From contig OY540815.1 in the NCBI GenBank assembly GCA_961205875.1, positions 1-64,000 on the forward strand: 64,000 nucleotides of DNA, in the 5' to 3' direction. Shown here piece by piece: positions 54,796-64,000 of the stretch. Numbering within the stretch: the first letter of the stretch is position 1; each line of letters starts with the position of its first letter. The DNA comes from Sialis fuliginosa. Its lineage: Eukaryota > Arthropoda > Insecta > Megaloptera > Sialidae. A model generated the notes under the pieces. It did no database searches. It was not told where the DNA came from and saw nothing but the letters and a program-made list of their open reading frames with translations. The translations under genes were made by a program, and so were the position numbers.

Positions 54796-57700
54796 GGGTG
54801 ATTAAGCACTACTGTCGTGCCAAACTTGAACAGTAAATTAAGAAAAATATTTTAAGCAAAAAACATTATATGAACATATGTCCGGACATTTTTTGTGAAA
54901 GAGCTACAGCCCTCCAAAGATTTTACTTAAAATTCGTTTTTATTTAATATCTGGAGAATTCATTGTGCTAAAGTTATGAAATTTGATACAGGATTTAGTA
55001 TTAATAAGTGTTATTGATTTCAAGTATTAAATAATTATGATTTAGACCAGAGGTGTATGAGGCCAGTGGGCCCATCGATTTTTATCTATTATTTTTTTGT
55101 TCTCTATTTTTTTCCTGAGTTAGACATTTGCACGGCAAAAAATACAAAAACATATACTTTGCTTATTTATTATAGGATAAACTGTTTTTCAAGAAATATC
55201 AATGCAAAAGTAAAAAATATGTTATTTAAACTTCGCGCGCTGTAATTATTGCCAATCAGTGTTCAACAAACACATTTTTTAACATCGAAGTGAGACAAAA
55301 AGACTACTGTTCTTCTTTCTTTTAGTAGTTGACGTTTATATTTGATTGAATTAAAGAATACATTATATTAGGCCGTAATATTGTATTTTATATATTTGAT
55401 TAGTGTTTTAAATGTTAGATTTTCAAAGTGTAAATAACATAAAAAGTTTTTATGTGTTTTGTATTTATAATACAAAAAAAATGTCTTGTGATTTTAATGG
55501 CTTCTAGTGTTGTTTTTTGTGATGATATATAGGTTATTTTATTTTATTCAATCTAAGCGAGAAGTGACAAGCTTTTTGTAAATAATTTAGTTCAGTTATG
55601 TAGGTATATTAAAATGTTATCTATTATTTAATATACAAGCTGTTTTTTTAATTTCTAAAAAAATACAGTTGCCGACGGCCGACGGACATAAATTACAATA
55701 ATTCTCATCCTAATATTTTTTGCATTATTAATAAGTACCTATAACAAACTTTTTAAATGTTAGATTTCAAAGTGTGAAAATATGTGATACGATGTGTTTT
55801 TTTGTTATGTAAATAAAAATAAATAAAAAATTATGAATTAATTTTTTTTGACTTTTTACTTTTTTTCAGAGTGAATTAGGTATTTTATTTTAACAATTTT
55901 ATTCAGGATTTCTTGAATTATTCTTCGAGTAATTGCATTACAAAATAATTGTTAATTTTTACCATATTTTATATAAACTTTTTTTTAATTTACTTTCACT
56001 AAAAAAACATACTTTAATATATGAAATTACCGTTATTAAGTTATTAAAATTTGTCAACAATTTTGTACGACGTTTTTAATAATAATAGAACATCATATTG
56101 CATTGTCTTAAAATCTTATAAAATCATTATTTGCCTGTTTATAATATATGTAATAGTAATATGTACTCGTATGTAACAAACTGTTTATTAATAGGTCAAA
56201 CTTAAAGTTTTATAATAGACAGAAATTAGAAAACAAACGATATTTTTCATAAAATATCGTTTGATAAATTATTGAGAAGACTTAGGTATTTATATCTACT
56301 CATAATAAAGTTATTCTAGATCTATTTCAAGTTTAAGGTATTACCATCGCGACAGTCGCAGCAAAAAGTTTATGATGCTTTTATACAGTACAATCAGTAT
56401 TGGAATCATTATTTATAAGTCCAAAACTTTTTGCTGTTTATGTACCATTTCTAGCCAATCCCGAACGAGTATTATCCACTATGCATATAGAGCGTCGTAC
56501 TCGAAATGTTACATTGTTTGTTAAAATATAAAGTATTTTCGTATACCGTTCTATATAGATTAATACTAATGCGGACCACTTAAGTAGTCAAGATTTCTTC
56601 GCGACGTTCTGTTCAGTATTTGTTTGGATGACCACATTCAGCAACTCAGTGGTGGCGTTCGAAAAAAAATAATTAAAAAAAAAAAATTTATACACAAGCT
56701 GATTGTAAAAATAACAATACGATTTTTATGAAATAATTATTGTTATTTATTTTTTTTATAAATAAATTTAATGCAGAAAATAATTTTTTAGGCACAATCT
56801 TAGGTATAAAGTATGTTTAACAAGTCTTACAAAGATTATATTACTATCATAGGTATATAAATTATATAAATAACAGTCATAAGAACAAACTAATCACATT
56901 TTTTTTAAATTATTCTTGCATAGATTAAACGAAAGTAATAAAATAATTATCAAATTTAACTACTATAAATTGAAAAAGTTATCAATAAAATATATATCTA
57001 AAGAATACAATAATAATAATTATGCAGTAAACCAACATAAAATCTAATCACTAATTGTTTTTGAAAAACATAACTATGTTGTTGATAATTTTAGATCGGT
57101 TAGTTAATCGAGGTTTACCGTTTACTTTTTCTGACAAAAATGACTTAATTCGGCTTAACCTTTTTCAATAAAAATTTCTCTTAAATTATTAGAAAACAGT
57201 TTAGTCAGAGCCATTTTTTTAGGTACCATCAGAGACCGTGTTTTTTATAATGCACTTTATCAGACATTTCAATAATATTTCTAAATGAATTTATGTACGC
57301 AAATTAATAACACAAGTGGCAATACAACTCATTAAAATACAATTCATTAAAATCTGACATTACTTTCTTTCATTGTCATAAAATAATTAAAAAAATCACG
57401 TGCTTTCGATAAACATATTGCATTGATGTGAACGACAATTAAAATTTAAATATGTCATTGTAATATATTCTATAAATGTATTTGTATTTGACTACGCCTA
57501 TGGACTGATATCGTTCAGTCGATTTTGTTCCCGCCCATTCCGTTTTTTTTTTCTTTATATAGGTATTAATTAATATCTCGGAAACTGTGTTGTAACTATG
57601 AATTAAACTACTCTTAAAAAATTGCTTAGTTGCTATTGAATGTTACTTTAGTTTTTTATAAAAATCGTAAGAAAAGTTTCTGAGATAAAATTATATATGT

Positions 57701-58090
57701 GGGTAAATATTTTGGTTTCTCGTATAGCGCAATGTATAAAAGTCTCAAAAACTCAATTTTTAGAATTTAATATCTCCGGAACTATGTTGTTCATAAATTT
57801 CATTTTGCACCAATCGATGCAGATTTATTTGAAGATTAATCTGTCAAAATTTTAAAAAAATCCTAAGAAAACCAATTTGGCGATGGTACTATCTTAAATG
57901 AAATATAAAACAAATAAAGAATTTAAAAAAGTAGATACTTTTCAAAATTTTGAATTAATTTATATACCTATTATTAATATTAAATACAGCATGTAATAAA
58001 ATAATATGGTTATTAAAGACTAAAAGGTGATTACATTTGTCAAAATACTATAAATATTTGCTTATATACTAGCCGACGGGATTTATAAAA
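54796..58090. other. AT-rich DNA, no gene seen
   Basis: It starts with ATACAGGGTGATTAAG, a common insect-transposon end, then 3.3 kb without supported genes. Short ORFs such as 55057-55245 have no recognisable domain. Confidence 0.5.
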
Positions 58091-58119
58091 AAAAAAAACA
58101 TTAAAAAATGGATTTATTT

Positions 58120-58305
58120 AATTCAAAGTACATAATTATTTATTATTATTTATAAAGACGCGACTAGTCACCATTATTCAAGAATCAACATTTCGTATAA
58201 CAAAGGAATACATATAACAAAGTACATAATTATTTATTATTATTTATAAAGACGCGACTAGTCACCATTATTCAAGAATCAACATTTCGTATAACAAAGG
58301 AAGAC
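58120..58305. repeat. 91-bp exact tandem duplication
   Basis: The segment ACATAATTATTTATTATTAT...TTTCGTATAACAAAGGA occurs twice in a row with almost no change. It is the freshest part of a degenerate array of about 150-bp units (next feature). Confidence 0.85.
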
Positions 58306-60400
58306 CTAAAAATTATGACTATCAAGATACCACATGTGCCCATAACCCACGCGCATTATTAAATTTTATTATGTTTAGAATATTTAATAATAATATAACA
58401 TTTATTATAACAGTGAAAGCCCCAAAACAATATATTTTATAATTAAGTTAGATAGGTACTATGTAAATTTAAAACATTATTTATAAAGACGCTGCTTGTC
58501 ACTATAACCCAAGAATCATCCTTACGTATACAAAAACAATTAACACAATATTTAAATAATTAAATAATAAAAATTAATTATAGGCATAATAAAATAGGTA
58601 TTGTAAATTATAAAATAGAAATTATTATCAAAGATCCGGCTTGTGACCATAATCAAAGAATAAGCGTTTCTTCACATACAGAAACCTTGTTTATAATTTG
58701 ATCAATTTAAATAAATGGTTTCTATATAGTAGGTATATGTGAATTTGTTATTTTAATAATACGGGCCAAAAATATCAGTCCGTGTCTGGATTTTTAAAAA
58801 ATAAAATTTAATAATCATCATCATATGTTTCTATGTTTTATTTATTGTAAATAATGAATTTTTCTCTGTTTCGTTACTTACCTATTCATTACAGAAAATC
58901 GTAAATATCTCAACTCCTGTGCTAGATAGAGGGTTGTTTTTTCCCCCACGCCCCTTGAATACCAAAGTATTTTTCCCGTCGGTTCGAATGAGACCACTTA
59001 CAACCCTTCATCTGTGACAGGGGGCGAGTTGTGCATTTATTAATCAATTTAATACACGGGGCTTAAATATCACTCAATACGCTTCTGTACATTTTTTTTA
59101 AATTGATTAAATTATAAACAAGGTTTCTATTTAGTAGGTATATGTGTATTTGTTATTTTCACAATACCAGCCTAAAATATCACTTAATACGTGTCTGGAC
59201 TTCTTTCTTCATTTTATTAAATTTAATAATAATACCTATCATATGTTTTTATATTGTATTTATTGTAAATGTAAATTTTTTTTGGTTCGCTACTTACCTA
59301 TTCATTACAAAAAATCGTAAATATCTCGACTCCTGTACTAGATAGAGGGTTGTTTTGCCCCCCACATCCCTTGAATCCCGAAGTATTTTTCCCGCCAATT
59401 CGAATGAGACCAATTACAACCCTTCATCTGTGACAGGGGGCGAGTTGTGCATTTATTAATTAATTTAAAGCACGGGCCTCAAATATCAGTAAATACCTTT
59501 CTGTACAATTTTTTTAAATTGATTTAATTATAAACAAAATTTCTATATAGTATATGTGTATTTGTTATTTTAACAATACGGGTCTAAATCATCACTTAAT
59601 ACGTGTCTGAACTTTAAAAAGTAAATTAATTCAACAACCCCCCACCCCGTTGTTATATTACTACGTTAAGGTAAGTTAATAAGTGTAATTGTAAGATTTT
59701 GCAGTTAACAATTAATCAATTGTTAGTCGTGAACACGTCAATAAATATTTTTAAATAGAGAAATATGTAAATAATAAATATTATTATCAAAGACCCAACT
59801 TGTGACAGTAATCCAAGAATCAGCCTTTTGTGTAACAGTAGAAGACTTAAAGCAATTTTCAAATACGTAATTAAATAATAAAAATAAATTATAGGCATAA
59901 TAAAATAAATGATAAAATATAAATTATTATCAAAGACACGGCTTGTGACCATAATCCAAGAATAAGCGTTTCTTATAACAGCGAATGCCTAAACACGTCA
60001 ATAAATATTTTTAAATAAAGAAATATGTCAGTAATAATTAATATTATCAAAGACCCAACTTGTGACAGTTATCCAAGAATCAGCCTTTCATGTAACAGCA
60101 GAAGACTTAAAGCAACATTCAAATACGTAATTAATTAATAAAAATAAATTATACCTAGGAATAATAAAATAAATCATAAAATATAAATTATTATCAAAGA
60201 CCCGGTTTGTGACAATAACCGAAGAATCAACATTTCGTAACAGCGAAAGACTCAAAACAATATTAAAATAATTATATAATAGAAATTATTATCAAATAAA
60301 TTATATTATTATTATTATTTTTTTAGAATAAATAATTATTTATATAATTTAAATTATGTTAAAAGACACGCCCTTTACCCATAATCCACGAAACAATAAC
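58306..60400. repeat. Degenerate ~150-bp and ~430-bp tandem repeats
   Basis: Units with TTATCAAAGACCCGACTTGT, CCAAGAATCA and TTCGTATAACAG recur near 58470, 58625, 59780, 59935, 60050, 60190 and 60360. Between 58685 and about 59640 lies a separate unit of about 430 bp, present roughly 2.2 times (TTCTATATAGTAGGTATATG to CAGGGGGCGAGTTGTGCATT). It includes Lep1-like sequence in reverse. No gene. Confidence 0.72.
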
Positions 60401-60696
60401 ATAAAAATTGAAATATCGCGCATATACAATATAGGTACATCGATCGTCTAACATGAAATCATGAAACCAGTTTGTAAATGCAAAAAAAACAAATGCACGA
60501 AAAATTGATCACAGTATCGCCACCTATCCGTATCATTTGAAATTACAATCGTCCTCAAAATATACCCTCAATAATGGAAAGTCCTCAAACTATGCCTTCA
60601 ACATGTGATTACTTTGAGGACCGACCTCAAAGTATGCAAATGTCTCCAAAGTATTCGCTGGATCGAAATCTCGACCTCGAAAGATGCGGTGTACAT

Positions 60697-60741
<45 letters not shown>

Positions 60742-60760
60742 TATTCATATATATGACCAT
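60401..60760. other. Satellite-like DNA and (AT)n before Penelope tail
   Basis: Contains CCTCAAACTATGCCTTCAAC, related to the 37-bp satellite in reverse. Then comes the 80-bp segment complementary to 48085-48165. No gene. Confidence 0.55.
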
Positions 60761-60872
60761 CTTGATATTATTTAAATATACCTATTTTGTAGGGGTTTTT
60801 TTTAGGTCAAAATATTAATTAAAGAACTAAACCAATGTTCAAATCATTTTAATTAATAGCGCTTATTTTAAT

Positions 60873-60896
60873 TTTCAACATTTTTGTCTTCATCAG
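60873..60896 (-). ncRNA. Hammerhead-ribozyme-like core
   Basis: On the minus strand CTGATGA (60896-60890) is followed by a short stem (GACA/TGTT with an A loop) and GAAA (60876-60873). This is the hammerhead conserved core, and Penelope terminal repeats are known to carry such ribozymes. One unpaired A disturbs stem II, and stems I and III are weak, so cleavage is uncertain. The same core recurs in both arms at 47264-48090. Confidence 0.4.
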
Positions 60897-60912
60897 AAAT
60901 TAATAATTATCC

Positions 60913-60995
60913 CTATAAGAAATCATAAACATAAGTAAGTAACATAAGCAAATGAACAAGATATTCATAGATATAAACATATTTTTTTTACTTAC
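60913..60995 (-). other. 83-bp intron in Penelope terminal region
   Basis: On the minus strand it starts GTAAGTAAAAAAA and ends TGATTTCTTATAG. Precisely these 83 bases are missing from both related copies at 47264-48090. That supports both the splice sites and the direction of transcription. Confidence 0.85.
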
Positions 60996-61652
60996 AATTT
61001 AAACAGTAATTAGTGTGACCATATGTATGTAGTAAAAGATGCATATTACATCAAAAAAATTTTTTTTTAAATATTAAAAAGTACCCATTCTTGTACAAAA
61101 GACTAAAAATATGTAAATGTGATATCCAACAGATAAAACAATATATAAAAACAATTTCTTTAAAACATTAAAACTTAAAAATTTAGTTTAAAAACGTTAA
61201 AAATAAATAAAATTCGTATCACATTGTATCACATGTTGAAAAGTATTTATACTAAGATAAAACTTAATTAAACAAGAACCATCAATTGTTTTTACTTAAA
61301 ACTAGTTACAAATTTATTATACAAACATGAAAAAAGAAATAAAATTACTAGTGTTTCAAATAAAGAAAAGCACTAGTATTACAAACTTAATTATATTTAT
61401 TACATCTATGGAAAACAAAAATCTTATCTATGTTAAATGTCAATTTTAAGTACAAGGTAACCTAGAAAGAATTTTTTAAAAATTTTAAAAAGAGAGAAAA
61501 AAAGGGGAACAAAAACCAACAAAATCAAACTAAAACATATACCTAATCAAACAAAAATGAAAAAAGTTAAAATTAATAGAAAAACCAAAAAATGGCATAC
61601 AATACAAGCAAAAAGAAACGTGGAAAGAAGAAGAAAGAGGAAAACAGAATAT

Positions 61653-64000
61653 TTATTTAATTAAATTTAGATATGATTCTTTGAGGTGATTAAGATTTTC
61701 TCTAGAGTTAAGACATTTAGGTTCTTTTAAGATATGTAACGATTCACTAAGTAATCTTTTTTTTAAAATAGGCTGAAAATCTAAAATTTCAACATCACCA
61801 TATTCAACTTCGTGACCAGTCTGTTGTATATGGGTACGAAGTGCAGTAACTTCATTTTTAGCATATTTATGACTGTTGATTCTCTTTTGCAAGTATTGTT
61901 TAGATTGCCCTAAGTAAGAATAATCACAAGAACATTTAAGTTTATAAATAACGTTAGAACATTTCATCTTATCAGTTTTATTTTTTAATTTAGAAAAAAA
62001 AATTTTTGTAGTATACTTATTTTTGTTTATCATTTTTATATTATGTCCAGAAACAACTCTTTTCATTTTTTCAGATAAAATAGGTATATACGGGAATGAA
62101 AAATATATTTGATCATCATAAGAGTAATTGGAATTATCTGCAACAGCCAAACTTTTACTATTTTTATTATGTCCATAAAGTATACTTTTGAGTCTATTAT
62201 TTATAGTGTTTTTAAGAAAATTAATGGGATAACCATTTAATAAGAAAATATTGTAAACTTTGTTGAGTATTTGACTTCTATATTTAAAATTAGTGAATTT
62301 AATTGCCCGGTCTAAAATAGCAGTAATAACATTACGTTTATGTTCAATAGAGGAATTAGAATTGTAGTTCAAATATCTAGCAGACCAGGTAGGTTTAGTA
62401 TACCATATGGTTTCAACTTTATTATGTTTGTTAACCAAAATTTTTATATCTAAAAAACTAATTTCTCTATTTTGATTTTCAAGTTCATAAGAAAATTGTA
62501 ATCTATCATGAAAAGAATTAAAGCTATTGCATAAAGTTTCAATTTTATCCGAAGGTATTGCTGTAATGATGTCATCAACATATCTTTTAAAAAAAGGAAT
62601 CTCATAATCTACATTTTTCAAAACAGACTCTTGTAGTTCGTTCATAATAATATCAGCCAAAACAACAGATAGAGATGAACCCATAGGTGCTCCATAAATT
62701 TGTGAATAAAATTGATTTTTAAACTGGAAATATGACGTATTGCAACAAAATTTCAAACCATCAATAAAATCGTCCTTCTCAATATTAGTGTATTTTTTTA
62801 TTTCTTCCCATTTATTAGTGATAATCTCAATAGTAGTATCGATAGGTATGTTAGTAAACAATGATTTAACATCAAGTGAAATTAATTTATATTTATTAGG
62901 TATATGAAAATCTTTAATAAATTCATGGAATTCCCAAGAGTCTCTCACGGTATTATTATTAGCAGTAATATTTTTTAAAATATCAGAGAAAAATTTTGAC
63001 AATTTTTGTTGTGGGCTATTATATGAAGCAACTATAGGTCTGACAGGATTATTTACTTTATGTAATTTTATCAACCCGTAAATTTGTGGAGGAGTACTAT
63101 TATGCACTTTAAGTTGGTTACTCAAATTTTGATCAATATAACCCATTTCATAAAATTTTTGAATAATGTTATTGTTTCTGTTCTGGAAAATATTAGTGGG
63201 GTCTTTATGTATTTTAAGATATGTTTCACCATCATTTAACAGCTCATACATTTTATTATCATAATCTACTTTATCAATCAATACGGTTTTATTAGTTTTA
63301 TCAGCACGAATCACTTTGATATTTTCATTCTCCTTAAAAAACTTCCTTGCATCAGAAACATCCTTAATTAGAGAACAATTATATTTATTATTCAAAAAAT
63401 TGTTTTTTTTCATGTTATCCTTGTACTGATTAACATTATATATAAATTTATTTCTAATTAAGTTTTTTTCATTTTCATCTAGGTTGTCAATACCATATTC
63501 AAATGAAATAATCATATCATTGATAGGTAGATTATTATTATTATAGGGTAAATTGAAATTTGATCCAAGTTTTAATAAATTGTTAATATTATCTGGTATC
63601 TTGTTAGAGGTTAAATTAACAACAAAATTCTCCTCATTGTGTTTAAGAGGGTTAAATTCAATATCTATTGGTAGCTTACAATTATATTTGTTATTATATT
63701 TAGAAACATGGTTATTACTTATTATTAAATTTCTATTTTTATTATTATTATAGTTATCTACTATCTGTTTAGAACTATTGATACAATTATTAATATATTG
63801 ATTTTCATTAACCATGGCTTCAGACTTCAATTTATTAAATTTATTAATGACAACATTAAATGATTTATAATAAGTAAATTGATAAATAGAACTTTCAATG
63901 AAAAAAACTTGTTGTAAATCAGATATAGTGAGATATTGTTTTAGCAAACTATGACATTCATTAATACAATTTTTGTTATTTTTTAAATTACTAAAGGTTT
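61653..64000 (-). CDS. Penelope-like reverse transcriptase / GIY-YIG endonuclease (N-terminus outside window)
   Basis: At least 780 aa are visible. The frame is still open at the right edge, and the first in-window candidate start is only a TTG, so the true start lies outside. The RT domain shows LIKLHKVNNPVRPI, LDVKSLFTNIP, YGAPMGSSLSVVLAD and the catalytic YVDD (about 62571-62586), followed by a LDIKI block. The C-terminus has YKLKCSCDYSYLGQSKQYLQ, a GIY-YIG-like nuclease core with YLG and a following KRINSH; cysteines around it may bind zinc. No stops interrupt it, so the copy may be recent. The stop is at 61653. Confidence 0.92.
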   Translation of the reverse strand, partial: TFSNLKNNKNCINECHSLLKQYLTISDLQQVFFIESSIYQFTYYKSFNVVINKFNKLKSEAMVNENQYINNCINSSKQIVDNYNNNKNRNLIISNNHVSKYNNKYNCKLPIDIEFNPLKHNEENFVVNLTSNKIPDNINNLLKLGSNFNLPYNNNNLPINDMIISFEYGIDNLDENEKNLIRNKFIYNVNQYKDNMKKNNFLNNKYNCSLIKDVSDARKFFKENENIKVIRADKTNKTVLIDKVDYDNKMYELLNDGETYLKIHKDPTNIFQNRNNNIIQKFYEMGYIDQNLSNQLKVHNSTPPQIYGLIKLHKVNNPVRPIVASYNSPQQKLSKFFSDILKNITANNNTVRDSWEFHEFIKDFHIPNKYKLISLDVKSLFTNIPIDTTIEIITNKWEEIKKYTNIEKDDFIDGLKFCCNTSYFQFKNQFYSQIYGAPMGSSLSVVLADIIMNELQESVLKNVDYEIPFFKRYVDDIITAIPSDKIETLCNSFNSFHDRLQFSYELENQNREISFLDIKILVNKHNKVETIWYTKPTWSARYLNYNSNSSIEHKRNVITAILDRAIKFTNFKYRSQILNKVYNIFLLNGYPINFLKNTINNRLKSILYGHNKNSKSLAVADNSNYSYDDQIYFSFPYIPILSEKMKRVVSGHNIKMINKNKYTTKIFFSKLKNKTDKMKCSNVIYKLKCSCDYSYLGQSKQYLQKRINSHKYAKNEVTALRTHIQQTGHEVEYGDVEILDFQPILKKRLLSESLHILKEPKCLNSRENLNHLKESYLNLIK

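Larger units (their letters stand above)
60761..64000 (-). mobile_element. Penelope-like element (partial, runs off the right edge)
   Basis: Minus-strand retroelement with a terminal region at 60761-61265, a 3' UTR of about 390 bp and one long ORF. RT and C-terminal GIY-YIG-like motifs identify it as Penelope-like. The terminal region carries an intron and a hammerhead-like motif, both known in Penelope elements, and it recurs as a palindrome at 47264-48090. Confidence 0.9.

Overview
The window looks like one end of an insect chromosome. It opens with 962 bp of (CCTAA)n, which is the TTAGG arthropod telomere read on the C-rich strand. The G-rich strand runs 5'->3' toward position 1, so the chromosome end is on the left. 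The DNA is very AT-rich and holds nested transposons. I see no host gene, rRNA, tRNA or CRISPR array. The order is not certain: telomere-specific TRAS elements and Lep1-like Helitrons suggest Lepidoptera or Hemiptera.

Layout. (1) 1-7425: telomeric repeats, interrupted by a nearly intact TRAS-type non-LTR retrotransposon (minus strand, 963-6097), then a subtelomeric minisatellite that reverses orientation near 6970. (2) 7426-22254: non-coding repeats. These include a small MITE, a Lep1-like Helitron, two tandem pairs of non-autonomous Helitron-like elements, and a 2.1 kb palindrome (15664-17779). (3) 22255-40380: a second copy of that 1.8 kb foldback element, swollen to 18.1 kb by three nested insertions. 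The largest is a 13.47 kb Maverick/Polinton-like element (22480-35953) with 738-bp terminal inverted repeats, AG...CT ends and a 6-bp target duplication. (4) 40381-48165: palindromic and MITE elements, several with readable target duplications. (5) 48166-60690: a 37-bp satellite cut by a 4.7 kb palindrome, then AT-rich degenerate tandem repeats. (6) 60691-64000: a Penelope-like element with an intron in its terminal region. Its reverse-transcriptase ORF runs off the right edge.

How the genes fit together. In TRAS, ORF1 (gag-like, three zinc knuckles) and ORF2 (endonuclease plus RT) are joined by a TAATG stop-start. Both junctions match the known cut positions of TRAS endonuclease in TTAGG repeats. 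The Maverick-like element carries, on the minus strand, a protein-primed family-B DNA polymerase, a short capsid C-terminal remnant, a BIR-domain protein, an adenain-type protease and a 150-aa unknown. On the plus strand, diverging from the polymerase, it carries a 96-aa unknown, an acidic 153-aa protein behind a repeated intron/exon leader, and two paralogous ankyrin-like proteins. I found no integrase, packaging ATPase or complete capsid gene. It may therefore be a reduced copy that depends on others, or an unfamiliar lineage that swapped virion genes for host-interaction genes. This is the best candidate for something not yet described.
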